From an uncultured Bacteroidia bacterium (GTDB lineage Bacteria > Bacteroidota > Bacteroidia > Bacteroidales > F082): a stretch of 64,000 nucleotides of DNA. The stretch spans positions 1 to 64,000 of the forward strand of contig CADCIH010000003.1 in assembly GCA_902801465.1 (NCBI GenBank), read 5' to 3'. A program made the position numbers and the translations under genes. Numbering within the stretch: the stretch's first letter is position 1; each line of letters starts with the position of its first letter. Of the stretch, positions 39,927 through 49,659 are shown piece by piece. The notes below the pieces were generated by a model, which ran no database searches, was not told the origin of the DNA, and saw nothing but the letters and a program-made list of their open reading frames with translations.

Positions 39927-41930
39927 ATGGAAAACGATCAATTCAAACTGCCTGAGAACGCACAAAGAGAGCTAAAGCCGGGCGAAGAGTACGAACCCAT
40001 TCTTTCCAAAAACAAAAAATACCAGGAGATCACCGTATGGTCGGTATGCATCGGCTTGGTGATGACCATCCTGTTCTCGGCTGCCGCCGCCTACCTCGGC
40101 CTGAAAGTCGGACAGGTGTTCGAAGCCGCCATCCCCATCGCCATCATCGCCATCGGCCTCACGGGACTGGCAAGGAAGAACGACGCCCTGTCGCAGAACG
40201 TCATCATCCAGAGCATCGGAGGATGCTCGGGCGGCGTGGTGGCTGGAGCCATCTTCACCCTGCCCGCACTCTACATCCTGCAAGGCAAGGGCTATCATAT
40301 CGAGATCAACTTCTGGCAGGTGTTCATCGCCTCGTTGCTGGGCGGCATCCTGGGCATCCTGTTCCTCATCCCCTTCCGCAAGTATTTCGTGAAGGAACAG
40401 CACGGCAAGTTCCCCTTCCCCGAGGCCACAGCAACCACCCAGGTGCTGGTCAGCGGACAAAAGAAGGGCAAGGACTCCCTCCTGCTCGTCGTCAGCGGTT
40501 TGATTGGCGGTCTGTACGACTTCATCGTGTCGACCTTCGGATGGTGGTCGGAGACCATCACCACCCGTATGATGGGCTGGGGCATGGCCTTGGCCGACAA
40601 AGCCAAACTGATGCTTAAGATCAACACTGGAGCGGCCGTGCTCGGTCTGGGTTACATCATCGGTCTGAAATACGCATTCATCATCTGCTGCGGCTCCATG
40701 CTGGTATGGTTCATCATCATCCCCGGCATGAACCTCATCTGGGGCGACCAGGTCATCGACCTGATGAACTCCGGTGTCACCGCCACCCTCGGTTCGATGG
40801 CTCCTGAGGAAATCTTCAAGAACTACGCACGCCATATCGGCATCGGCGGCATCGCCATGGCCGGCATCATCAGCATCATCAAGTCGTGGAAGGTCATCAA
40901 ATCGTCGGTGAGTCTCGCCGCCAACGAGTTCAAGGGCAAAAAAGGCAATGCCGAACCCGTCGACCGCACCCAACAGGACATCCCAATGAAGACCGTGGTC
41001 ATCGGCATCGTAGCCGTGTTGATCGTTACCTTCCTGTTCTTCTGGTTCGGTGTGGTGCACAACTTCGGGCATGCCCTGATTGGCATCCTGGTCGTGGCCG
41101 TGATCGCCTTCCTGTTCACCACCGTGGCCGCCAATGCCATCGCCATCGTGGGCAGCAACCCCGTGAGCGGCATGACGCTGATGACCTTGATCCTGGCTTC
41201 ACTGGTGATGGTCGCCGCGGGACTGAGCGGTCCCGAAGGCATGACCGCCACCTTGATCATCGGAGGTGTGGTCTGTACCGCCCTGGCCGTGGCCGGAGCA
41301 TTCATCACCGACCTGAAGGTAGGTTACTGGATTGGAACGACACCCAAGAAACAAGAAATCTGGAAGTTCGTCGGCGTGGCCGTGGCCGCCGCCACCGTGG
41401 CTGGCGTGATCATGGTGCTGAACAAGGCCTACGGTTTTGTGGGCGACGGTGCCCTAGTGGCTCCCCAAGCCAACGCCATGAGTGCCGTCATCGAACCCAT
41501 GATGTCGGGTGGCAACGCTCCCTGGCTGCTTTATGGCATCGGCGCCGCCATTGCCTTGATCCTCAACTTCTGCAAGGTGCCGGCCCTGCCGTTCGCCTTG
41601 GGCATGTTCATCCCCATCGACCTGAACATTCCCTTGCTCATCGGTGGTACCGTGGCTTGGTTTGTGAGCAGCCGCTCCAAGGACCAGAAACTCAACGACG
41701 CCCGCTACAACCGCGGCACCCTCATCGCCTCAGGCTTCATCGCCGGTGGCGCCTTGATGGGCGTGGTGAGCGCCATCCTGAAGTTCTGTAATGTGAACGC
41801 CACCGCTGTCACCGCCGACGGCACTCCGTTCGCCGAACTGCCCATTGCCGGACTCATCGCATTGTTGATGTACATCGCAATCATCATTTATATGGTATGG
41901 GATTCGAAAAGAGCTAAAGTGGAAGAATGA
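39927..41930 (+). CDS. OPT family oligopeptide transporter
   Basis: 667 aa inner-membrane protein with about 15 hydrophobic helices. AAYLGLKVGQVFEAAIPIAI, QSIGGCSGGVVAGAIFTLPA, PFPEATATTQVLV and GSNPVSGMTLMTL are typical OPT-family segments. Proton-coupled uptake of small peptides is the usual role; some members move metal chelates. Its stop overlaps the start of a secreted C10 protease gene (ATGA), coupling peptide import to extracellular proteolysis. Confidence 0.93.
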   Translation: MENDQFKLPENAQRELKPGEEYEPILSKNKKYQEITVWSVCIGLVMTILFSAAAAYLGLKVGQVFEAAIPIAIIAIGLTGLARKNDALSQNVIIQSIGGCSGGVVAGAIFTLPALYILQGKGYHIEINFWQVFIASLLGGILGILFLIPFRKYFVKEQHGKFPFPEATATTQVLVSGQKKGKDSLLLVVSGLIGGLYDFIVSTFGWWSETITTRMMGWGMALADKAKLMLKINTGAAVLGLGYIIGLKYAFIICCGSMLVWFIIIPGMNLIWGDQVIDLMNSGVTATLGSMAPEEIFKNYARHIGIGGIAMAGIISIIKSWKVIKSSVSLAANEFKGKKGNAEPVDRTQQDIPMKTVVIGIVAVLIVTFLFFWFGVVHNFGHALIGILVVAVIAFLFTTVAANAIAIVGSNPVSGMTLMTLILASLVMVAAGLSGPEGMTATLIIGGVVCTALAVAGAFITDLKVGYWIGTTPKKQEIWKFVGVAVAAATVAGVIMVLNKAYGFVGDGALVAPQANAMSAVIEPMMSGGNAPWLLYGIGAAIALILNFCKVPALPFALGMFIPIDLNIPLLIGGTVAWFVSSRSKDQKLNDARYNRGTLIASGFIAGGALMGVVSAILKFCNVNATAVTADGTPFAELPIAGLIALLMYIAIIIYMVWDSKRAKVEE

Positions 41931-44900
41931 AAAAGTTATTAATCATTGTGGCCATGCTGGTAACCCTGCCGGCATTCGCAAAACATGTTGACCCTGAGAC
42001 CGCCAAGAAAGCGGCCGCGACATTTCTGAATAACAACGGCGCCAAGGCCACTCAACTGACCGACCTTTCCAAGGCCGCAGGCTTCCAAAACCTTTACATC
42101 TTCAACGCCGAGCCTGGCTTTGTGGTAATGGCGGCGGACGATTGCGTAAAACCCATTCTGGGGTATTCGCTGACAGGAGTTTTTGATACTGAAGACATGC
42201 CTGAGAATGTCCGTTGGTGGCTGCAAGGGTATAACGACGAGATTCAACTTGCCATAGAGGACGGAATGAAAACTACCACAGAAGTCAGCAACTTATGGAA
42301 AGATTTGACGGCAGGCAAAGGGAACGTAGCCATGGCAACTGAAGTGGTAACTCCGTTGATACAAACCAAGTGGAATCAAGGCAAGTATTACAACGCACTT
42401 TGTCCAGCAGTCAGTGACGGCCCCGAAGGCCTTGCTTACACCGGGTGCGTGGCAACCTCCATGGCTCAGGTAATGAAATATTGGGAGCATCCCAAAACAG
42501 GTACCGGTTCCTATTCCTACACGTGGAATGAGCAAACTTTAAGCGCCAGTTTTGAGACCGAATACGATTGGGACAACATGATGGTCTACTATGGATACTA
42601 CTATGCTAACGGAACAGACCCCTATGCCAATGCAGTAGCCGCGCCATCCAATCAAGAGATTACTGCAGTGGCCACTTTGATGTCCCATTGCGGCGTCTCG
42701 GTGGACATGAACTACGGAGGCAACAGCACTAATGGCAGTTCCGCATCCACTATGCGTGTGGCAGATGCCCTGAGAAACTATTTCAACTACAGTCCAACTG
42801 TTTGTTTCAAGGAAAAGGACAATTATACCGATTCCCAATGGGAGAAGATAGTGAAAGCGGAATTGGATGCCCATCGCCCATTAGAGTATTGTGGTTCAGA
42901 CCCCAACAGCCCAGGCGGTCACGCTTTTGTTTGCGACGGGTACAACGACGACGGTTATTTCCATTTCAACTGGGGATGGTCGGGAAAGTTCGACGGCTAT
43001 TTTTTGCTTTCCAACCTTGACACCGGGGCCAACAACCAATCAGGATCGGGCAATGGCGTTTACACAAGGGCTCAAGGTGCCGTTTTCGGCGTTGAACCTG
43101 CCAGCACGTTAAGCGCTCCTTCCCTCACAGCAAACACCCACGAAGGTATCGCCACCCTGTCATGGAATCCTATTGAGGGAGCGATTTCTTACAGCGTGTT
43201 CAAAGACAATGAATGCATTATCGAAAACCAGAGCAGTACCACCTATTCCGACGGCGATCTTTCTTTTGGCGTGGATTATGAGTATTATGTCAGGGCTTTC
43301 AACGGAAGTGTTTACTCGAACCCATCCAATTCCGTCACCGTCAACTCAAAATACCGCAATATCACTCCTTCCAACCTGACAGCCTCACTCAACGAAGGCA
43401 ACGTATCTCTCAACTGGACGGGATATGACGGCGGAGCATCAACCGACCTCCATTATGGAATAGAGTATGGAGGATATGTTTATGGTAGTAGTGATTCCGA
43501 GAACTATTGGGGACAAAAATTCCCATCGGCCACCCTTGTGACTTTGGGAGGAATGATGATAGAAAAGGTTTCCATTTACCTTTATTATTCTGGAGAGTAC
43601 ACATTGAGTCTTTATAGTGGAGGTGTTGAAGGAACCTCTTCATGTAACCTATCGTACACAAAAGCTAGTAATGGTTTTCAATGGACCGACTTCAGATTAC
43701 CTGAACCTATCTCCATTGACATCACCAAAGACTTATGGGTAGTGTTTCATTGTTCTACACCTAATAAACCCGCCACATTGGGTGATTATGATGGAGAAGG
43801 AGCCGAGAATGCCAGTTATTTTTCATCCTCATTGGCAACACTACCAAACTACTCTCTTCAAGACAAATCGTGGATGATCAGGACCTACATCACCGACGGC
43901 ACTTTCACCTACAATCTTTATGACGGTGAAGTCAAGGTTAACGGAGATGTGCCGATTAATGGCACAAGCTATACTATTCCGCAACCCTCCAACGGCATTC
44001 ACCAATACACGGTTAAGACCGCGTATTTCAATGGTGAGTCCAATGCCTCCAACAACGCTGGCATCACCATGGGCAATGCCTCACTCTCCTCTTTGGACCT
44101 TAGCAGTAACGATGCCATGATCCTCACCGAGGGAAGCATCCTCACCGTCAACGAAACACTAAACAACCCCGACCCCGCCAACCTCGTCATCGAGGACGGC
44201 GCCCAACTCATCCACCCCACCAGCGAAGTGAAGGCCACACTGAAAAAGACCATCAACGCTTTCACCACAAACAAAGACGGTTGGTATACCATCGCATCAC
44301 CAGTTGACGAATTGGGAGTCAGCCTAGCTACCACTGGCGACTATGACCTCTACGCCTACGACGAAAAGAATATGCTTTGGCTCAACCAAGAAAACACCGC
44401 CAACAACATCACACAATTCGCTGAAGGCCAAGGCTTCCTCTATGCCAATGCAGCCATCCAATCACTCAGCTTTGCCGGCGACATGAGAGCCACCGACGCA
44501 ACCGTGTCAGTACCATTGAGCTACCAAAGCGACAACACGAGCCTGAAAGGCTTCAACCTCGTCGGCAACCCCTTCACCCGCAGCCTACAAGCTGGCGACA
44601 TCAAGATAGGCAACACCACCCTCTCCACCTATTATGTGGTGGAAGGCGGCTCCGAACTGGAAACCCGTGCCATCGCCACAACTCCCATCAAACCAGGACA
44701 GGGCTTTCTGGTACAAGCCAGTGCCGAGGGACAAGATCTGGTGTTCAACCCCTCATCCAAAGACGGGTCAACAGAACCCGGCTTCATCAGCATCAAGACT
44801 GACAGCCGAGGTTTCTCCGACAGGATCTATGTGCAAATCGGCGAAGGCAACACCCTACATAAGATGTCACTCAACAACGCCACACCTAGATTGAGCGCCC

Positions 44901-45328
44901 TAATCGACAACGACGAGTACGCCTCTGTCACCCTGGAAGACGCCACAGGTGCAGTGCCGCTCATGTTCCGCCCCGACGAAGATGGACTTCACACCCTGAC
45001 CTTCGAACTCTACAACCTCCAGTCGGACTACCTCCACCTCATCGACCATATCGCCGGAGCCGACATCGACCTGAACGCCATCACAAGTTACTCCTTCGAG
45101 GCAAAAGTCACCGACTATCCTTCAAGGTTCCAACTGGTGTTCAGCGAAGACGCCAACCCACACCATTACTTCTACGGTCATGACTTCATCGACGGAAAGA
45201 CCCAAATCCTCGATATCACAGGTCGTGTCGTCGCCACCGACTGCAGCACAACATTGGTTCCTGGCATCTATTTGCTGCGCACCATTAACGGCAAAGACAT
45301 CAAAACCGAGAAAATCATCATCAAATAA
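41927..45328 (+). CDS. C10 (streptopain-like) protease with T9SS sorting domain, 1133 aa
   Basis: Signal peptide MKKLLIIVAMLVTLPAFA; a SpeB-type propeptide (about 20-135, GFVVMAADDCVKPILGYS); then a C10 catalytic domain with Cys174 in TGCVATSMAQVMKYW and His332 in GGHAFVCDGYNDDGYFHFNW. A fibronectin III-like domain (about 395-465) and further beta domains follow, with a C-terminal T9SS type A sorting domain (ITGRVVATDCSTTLVPGIYL and onward, ending IKTEKIIIK). It should be a surface or secreted cysteine protease. Both catalytic residues are intact. Confidence 0.93.
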   Translation: MKKLLIIVAMLVTLPAFAKHVDPETAKKAAATFLNNNGAKATQLTDLSKAAGFQNLYIFNAEPGFVVMAADDCVKPILGYSLTGVFDTEDMPENVRWWLQGYNDEIQLAIEDGMKTTTEVSNLWKDLTAGKGNVAMATEVVTPLIQTKWNQGKYYNALCPAVSDGPEGLAYTGCVATSMAQVMKYWEHPKTGTGSYSYTWNEQTLSASFETEYDWDNMMVYYGYYYANGTDPYANAVAAPSNQEITAVATLMSHCGVSVDMNYGGNSTNGSSASTMRVADALRNYFNYSPTVCFKEKDNYTDSQWEKIVKAELDAHRPLEYCGSDPNSPGGHAFVCDGYNDDGYFHFNWGWSGKFDGYFLLSNLDTGANNQSGSGNGVYTRAQGAVFGVEPASTLSAPSLTANTHEGIATLSWNPIEGAISYSVFKDNECIIENQSSTTYSDGDLSFGVDYEYYVRAFNGSVYSNPSNSVTVNSKYRNITPSNLTASLNEGNVSLNWTGYDGGASTDLHYGIEYGGYVYGSSDSENYWGQKFPSATLVTLGGMMIEKVSIYLYYSGEYTLSLYSGGVEGTSSCNLSYTKASNGFQWTDFRLPEPISIDITKDLWVVFHCSTPNKPATLGDYDGEGAENASYFSSSLATLPNYSLQDKSWMIRTYITDGTFTYNLYDGEVKVNGDVPINGTSYTIPQPSNGIHQYTVKTAYFNGESNASNNAGITMGNASLSSLDLSSNDAMILTEGSILTVNETLNNPDPANLVIEDGAQLIHPTSEVKATLKKTINAFTTNKDGWYTIASPVDELGVSLATTGDYDLYAYDEKNMLWLNQENTANNITQFAEGQGFLYANAAIQSLSFAGDMRATDATVSVPLSYQSDNTSLKGFNLVGNPFTRSLQAGDIKIGNTTLSTYYVVEGGSELETRAIATTPIKPGQGFLVQASAEGQDLVFNPSSKDGSTEPGFISIKTDSRGFSDRIYVQIGEGNTLHKMSLNNATPRLSALIDNDEYASVTLEDATGAVPLMFRPDEDGLHTLTFELYNLQSDYLHLIDHIAGADIDLNAITSYSFEAKVTDYPSRFQLVFSEDANPHHYFYGHDFIDGKTQILDITGRVVATDCSTTLVPGIYLLRTINGKDIKTEKIIIK

Positions 45329-45334
45329 CAGACT

Positions 45335-46042
45335 ATGAAATACAACAGAGTTCTTCTAAAACTAAGCGGCGAAGCCCTCATGGGCAGCCAACAATATGGC
45401 ATCGACCCGCAACGACTCAACGAATATGCCGATGAGATCATCGAAGCCGCCAAGACTGGCGTTCAGATCGGCATCGTCATCGGCGGAGGCAACATCTTCC
45501 GTGGACTGCAAGGCGCTTCCAAAGGCATGGACCGCATCCAAGGCGACTACATGGGCATGCTAGCCACCGTCATCAACTCGATGGCAATGCAAAGCACCCT
45601 CCAAGGCAAAGGCCAAAAAGCCACCTTGCTCTCAGGCTTATATATCGACCGCATCGCCGACACCATGAGCTCCGCCAAAGCCATCCGCCTGCTCGAAGAA
45701 GGCCACATCGTCATCATGGGCGCCGGCACTGGCAACCCCTTCTTCACCACCGACACCGGCAGCGCCCTCCGCGCCGTGGAGATCAAAGCCGACATCATCC
45801 TCAAAGGCACCCGCGTGGATGGCATCTATACCGCCGACCCCGAGAAAGACCCCACCGCCACCAAGTTCGACCATATCACCTACGACGAAGCCTACCAACG
45901 CAACCTCAAAGTGATGGACATGACCGCCTTCACCATGTGCAAGGAAAACGACATGCCCATGTATGTGTTCGACATGAACACGAAAGGAAATCTGCTCAAG
46001 GTCCTCAAGGGAGAAGAGATCGGAACTTTGGTAACGAAATAA
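45335..46042 (+). CDS. pyrH: UMP kinase
   Basis: 235 aa. Amino-acid-kinase-fold UMP kinase: LLKLSGEALMG, VIGGGNIFRG, GAGTGNPFFTTDTGSALRA and KGTRVDGIYTADPEKDP are diagnostic. Phosphorylates UMP to UDP in the cytosol. Six nucleotides follow the protease stop. It is followed by heptad repeats, then the second glycosyltransferase, and then frr, recalling the common pyrH-frr pairing with an inserted gene. Confidence 0.97.
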   Translation: MKYNRVLLKLSGEALMGSQQYGIDPQRLNEYADEIIEAAKTGVQIGIVIGGGNIFRGLQGASKGMDRIQGDYMGMLATVINSMAMQSTLQGKGQKATLLSGLYIDRIADTMSSAKAIRLLEEGHIVIMGAGTGNPFFTTDTGSALRAVEIKADIILKGTRVDGIYTADPEKDPTATKFDHITYDEAYQRNLKVMDMTAFTMCKENDMPMYVFDMNTKGNLLKVLKGEEIGTLVTK

Positions 46043-46077
46043 CGGAAAACGGAAAGTGGAAAACGGAAAACGGAAAG
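46041..46077. repeat. Heptad repeat (GGAAAAC type) between pyrH and GT gene
   Basis: Five GGAAAAC/GGAAAGT units directly follow the pyrH stop. The only early start codon of the next gene, GTG 46056, is inside the array. Confidence 0.8.
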
Positions 46078-47960
46078 ATAGGAAGCATCATCTTCGGGCG
46101 ACGAGAAACAAAACCAGCCTCAAGTTGGATTACGTCCTATTGGGCGTAATCCTCCTTGTAGCTGCGGTGTTGCGTCTTTGGAAACTCGGACAGGTACCTT
46201 TCATGCACGACGAGTTCAGCGCGCTTTTCAGGTTGAGGTTCGACAACTTCCATGACCTCATCCAATATGGCGTCACCGAAGGCGACTCGCATCCGGCTGG
46301 TGTGCAGGTATTCCTCTATTATTGGACCAAACTGGTCGGCTGGAACGAGATGTGGGTAAAGCTCCCCTTCGCTCTCATGGGCATCGCTTCCGTCTTTCTG
46401 ATCTATGTCATCGGCAAGCAATGGTTCAACCGCAAGACCGGTCTGCTGGCCGCGGCCTTCTTTGCCGTTAGCCAACTCACCGTATTCTACAGCCAACTGG
46501 CACGTCCCTACGCCCCGGGACTTTTCTTCGTGCTGCTGATGACTTTCTTTTGGAACAAGATCCTTTTCGGTCCAAAGAAACCTTCTGCCGGCATCTGCAT
46601 CGGCTTCGCTGTCAGTGCCTGCTTGGCTGCTTTGGCGCACAACTTCTCGGCAGCACAGGCAGGATTGATTTTTCTCACGGGCTTGTTCTTCCTGAAGAAA
46701 GAACGCCGCCTCGCCTATTGGCTCGGCGGCATCGGCGCCGTAGTCCTCTACGCCCCGCATCTCCCCGTATTCTATTACCAGACCTTCGTCAACGGCGGCA
46801 TCGGCGGCTGGCTCGCCAAACCCAAGAGCACCTTCATCATCGACTTCCTGCAGTACACAACGAACTACGCCCCCCTCTTCATGTTTGCCATGGGCGTTGT
46901 CATCATCCTTCCCTTCCTTCTGCAGAAACCCGAAAAACGAGCCTACCCTGTCCGCTGGGCAGCCGTCGTTTGGTTCGTGGTCAACTTCGCTGTTGCCTTC
47001 ATTTATTCACTGCTCCGCGAACCCATCATCCAATATAGCACCCTCATCTTCTGCTACCCCTTCCTCGTGCTCATGCTCCTTTCGTTCCACCGAAACAACA
47101 GCATGACCATGACACAGACCGTGATCGCCGTACTGGCCATCCTCTTCATCGGAGCCAGCTCGCTCATCACCAACCGTCAACACTACGACTTGATGTACCA
47201 TCAAGGTTACGACCAGATCGCCCAACGGATGCAAGAGGACAATGATGGCAATACAGACATCCGTTTCGCCACCGCCACCCTCAAGACCCAGTTCCCGGAG
47301 TTCTATCAAGCCCAGACCACAGTGACCCAACGCGCCATCTTCGACGAGGAGAACAACAACGTTGGCGAATTCCGCCTATGGCTGGATTCGAACGACACCG
47401 AGATGCTAGGGTTCGGATGGACCGATTACGTCAGTCCTGCATGGGAAACGCAAGCCGTAGCCTGTTATCCTTGGATGGTTCACGAAGACACATGGTTCAC
47501 TTCCCGTTATCTGACTCTGTCACGCGACTCCGTGCCTGGAGCGATCCGGCTCCTGACGCCTTTGACAGAAAAACCCTATGTTTTCGAGCAGTTTGAATGG
47601 GGAGTTCCACAATATATCTATGGCGACTCTCTCGACAAAGAAACCGACCTCGTCGGCGTTACAGCCACAGTTGAATCTACCGACACCATCGCAGGCTGTG
47701 TCCTCGTCATGGAAATCCACGATGCCGCAAGCGATTCCTTGTTGTTCTGGTACGGTGGCAACAACAGCGACCTGTTGCTACCCGGAACCAACCATCTGGC
47801 CACCGCCGTCAGGTTCAACAGCGAAGACTTTCCTGCCCAGGGAAAAGTCATCAAAACATATATCTGGAACCAGAAGCGAGGCACGATAGTTGCAAAACGG
47901 TTCGACTACTATTGCACCCGGTACAATCCTCGTTTGGCAGGTTTGTATCAACCATTGTAA
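46056..47960 (+). CDS. Membrane glycosyltransferase (GT-C, PMT/ArnT-like), 634 aa
   Basis: Multi-spanning protein: LDYVLLGVILLVAAVLRLW, then PFMHDEFSALFRLRFDN with the catalytic Asp-Glu, and about ten more helices. The C-terminal 240 residues form a soluble periplasmic domain. Likely uses a polyprenyl-phosphate sugar. The start is uncertain: the frame opens after TAA 46032-46034, GTG 46056 is within the heptad repeat (giving MENGKRKD) and the next candidate is TTG 46125 just before the first helix. It sits between pyrH and frr, which are neighbours in many genomes. Confidence 0.85.
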   Translation: MENGKRKDRKHHLRATRNKTSLKLDYVLLGVILLVAAVLRLWKLGQVPFMHDEFSALFRLRFDNFHDLIQYGVTEGDSHPAGVQVFLYYWTKLVGWNEMWVKLPFALMGIASVFLIYVIGKQWFNRKTGLLAAAFFAVSQLTVFYSQLARPYAPGLFFVLLMTFFWNKILFGPKKPSAGICIGFAVSACLAALAHNFSAAQAGLIFLTGLFFLKKERRLAYWLGGIGAVVLYAPHLPVFYYQTFVNGGIGGWLAKPKSTFIIDFLQYTTNYAPLFMFAMGVVIILPFLLQKPEKRAYPVRWAAVVWFVVNFAVAFIYSLLREPIIQYSTLIFCYPFLVLMLLSFHRNNSMTMTQTVIAVLAILFIGASSLITNRQHYDLMYHQGYDQIAQRMQEDNDGNTDIRFATATLKTQFPEFYQAQTTVTQRAIFDEENNNVGEFRLWLDSNDTEMLGFGWTDYVSPAWETQAVACYPWMVHEDTWFTSRYLTLSRDSVPGAIRLLTPLTEKPYVFEQFEWGVPQYIYGDSLDKETDLVGVTATVESTDTIAGCVLVMEIHDAASDSLLFWYGGNNSDLLLPGTNHLATAVRFNSEDFPAQGKVIKTYIWNQKRGTIVAKRFDYYCTRYNPRLAGLYQPL

Positions 47961-47969
47961 AAAAATATT

Positions 47970-47977
47970 TAACTTTG
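47970..47977 (+). promoter_or_regulatory. Promoter -7 box (TAACTTTG) of frr
   Basis: A perfect TAnnTTTG match 19 nt before the frr ATG. Confidence 0.65.
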
Positions 47978-47996
47978 CAGACAAATCATAAAAGCT

Positions 47997-48560
47997 ATGA
48001 CAGACGAATCCCAATTTGTATTAGACGAAGCCACTGAGAGCATGGACAACACCATCAAGCACCTGGAGCATGAGTTTCAGGGCATCAGGGCAGGCAAAGC
48101 CAGTCCAGCCATGCTGAACGGCGTAATGGTTGAATATTATGGTGCCACTGTGCCCATCGAGCAAACCGCCAACATCGGCTGCCCTGATGCACGCATGATC
48201 GTGGTGGTACCGTTCGACAAGAGCGCACTCGGCAACATCGCCAAGGCCATCCTTAACGCCAATCTGGGTTTCAACCCGATGAACAACGGCGAGTTGCTTC
48301 GTATCAGCGTGCCTCCGTTGACCGAGGAACGCCGCCGCGAGCTGGTGAAACGCACCAAGAACGCCGCCGAAGAAGCCAAGGTGGGCATCCGCAGCATACG
48401 TCGCAGCGCCAACGATGAAGCCAAGAAACTCGAGAAAGACACCATCTCCGAGGACGAGTCAAAACTCCTTCAGGAAGAGATTCAGAAACTCACCGACAAG
48501 TATATCAAGAAGATTGACGATCTGACCGAGCTTAAGTCCAAGGACATACTTACGGTTTAA
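47997..48560 (+). CDS. frr: Ribosome recycling factor
   Basis: 187 aa, standard length. HLEHEFQGIRAGKASPAMLNG, IRISVPPLTEERRRELVK-type segment (here LLRISVPPLTEERRRELVKR) and the C-terminal helix pattern are diagnostic. Splits post-termination ribosomes with EF-G. Own promoter and an AATTAAG-repeat terminator after it. Confidence 0.97.
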   Translation: MTDESQFVLDEATESMDNTIKHLEHEFQGIRAGKASPAMLNGVMVEYYGATVPIEQTANIGCPDARMIVVVPFDKSALGNIAKAILNANLGFNPMNNGELLRISVPPLTEERRRELVKRTKNAAEEAKVGIRSIRRSANDEAKKLEKDTISEDESKLLQEEIQKLTDKYIKKIDDLTELKSKDILTV

Positions 48561-48624
48561 TTAAGAATTAAGAATTAAGAATTAAGAATTTAGAGGGAGT
48601 TGTAGCATTCGCTCCCTCTAAATT
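48561..48624. terminator. AATTAAG heptad array plus 13-bp hairpin between frr and ddl
   Basis: Four AATTAAG-type units follow the frr stop. AATTTAGAGGGAG (48587-48599) then pairs with CTCCCTCTAAATT (48612-48624). It serves both convergent genes. Confidence 0.75.
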
Positions 48625-48639
48625 CTAAATTCTTAATTA

Positions 48640-49617
48640 TTATTTATTCAGGGCTTCCTCTATCGCCATCCCGAACAACTGCTCTAGCGTCAGGCCAAAG
48701 CATCGTGCCTGCGATGGGATGATGCTTGCGTCCGACATGCCCGGGACGATGTTCGCTTCAATGAAGAACACACCTTCGTTGCTGACTATGTAGTCCATGC
48801 GGACAAAGCCCTTGCATTCCAGCTTCTCGTACAGCATGGCCGTCGTGGCTTTGATTTCAATCTCGATTTCCTCATCCACCTGGGCAGGCGTTATTTCATC
48901 GCACTTCCCAGCAGTGTATTTTGCCTCATAGTCGAAGAACTCATTCTTACTGCAAATCTCAGTGAGCGGAAACACCATCATTCTTCCTTTGTGGCACATG
49001 GCGCCACACCCGAACTCACGTCCATCGACGAACTTCTCGCACATCACCTGACGACCGGCGGCTCTCGCCGTAAAGATGGCAGGGACCAATTCCTCAGCGG
49101 TCTTCACCTTGCTCACCCCAACGCTGGAGCCATTGCAAGTCGGCTTGACAAACAAAGGCAACCCCAACTGCTTGATGATGGCTTCGGCATCATATTTCTC
49201 GCCTTCATTGATGAGCACGGAAGGAGCGACATTGACGCCATAGGATGCCACCAGACGTTTGCAAAAGTCCTTGTGGAAGGTAAGGGCACACGTCGTCAAA
49301 GGTGAGGATGTGCACGGAATACCGAGCAGCTCAAGATAACCCGACAACGGGCCGTTCTCACCCGGCTCGCCATGAACGGCATTGAAGACCACGTCGAATT
49401 TCGTTCTGTGGCCACCTACCGAAATGGAAAAATCATTCTTGTCAACATCAACTCTGGTACCATCTTTCAAAAGGCCATACCAACCCTTCTTCGAGACCAC
49501 AATAATCTTTGAATTATACAGTTCAGGATTCAGATTCTGTTTCACCACCTGAGCACTCTTGACGGAAATCTCAAATTCACCGGAATCTCCGCCACAAACT
49601 ATCGCTACATTCTTCAT
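48640..49617 (-). CDS. ddl: D-alanine--D-alanine ligase
   Basis: 325 aa ATP-grasp enzyme making the D-Ala-D-Ala dipeptide of peptidoglycan. VCGGDSGEFEISVKSA, AVHGEPGENGPLSGYLE, FVKPTCNGSSVGVSK and FFIEANIVPGM are family signatures. It is divergent from the PASTA-domain gene at 49660. Confidence 0.96.
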   Translation of the reverse strand: MKNVAIVCGGDSGEFEISVKSAQVVKQNLNPELYNSKIIVVSKKGWYGLLKDGTRVDVDKNDFSISVGGHRTKFDVVFNAVHGEPGENGPLSGYLELLGIPCTSSPLTTCALTFHKDFCKRLVASYGVNVAPSVLINEGEKYDAEAIIKQLGLPLFVKPTCNGSSVGVSKVKTAEELVPAIFTARAAGRQVMCEKFVDGREFGCGAMCHKGRMMVFPLTEICSKNEFFDYEAKYTAGKCDEITPAQVDEEIEIEIKATTAMLYEKLECKGFVRMDYIVSNEGVFFIEANIVPGMSDASIIPSQARCFGLTLEQLFGMAIEEALNK

Positions 49618-49634
49618 GTTAGAAAAATAATTAT

Positions 49635-49642
49635 TAAATTTG
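49635..49642 (+). promoter_or_regulatory. Promoter -7 box (TAAATTTG)
   Basis: A perfect TAnnTTTG match 17 nt before the ATG at 49660. Confidence 0.6.
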
Positions 49643-49659
49643 CCGCTAAATTAGTAAAT

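Noticed and set aside
39972-41072. A 366-codon, His/Asp-rich open frame opposite the OPT transporter gene
   Set aside because: A shadow of the transporter codons; the composition is what the reverse complement of hydrophobic codons gives.
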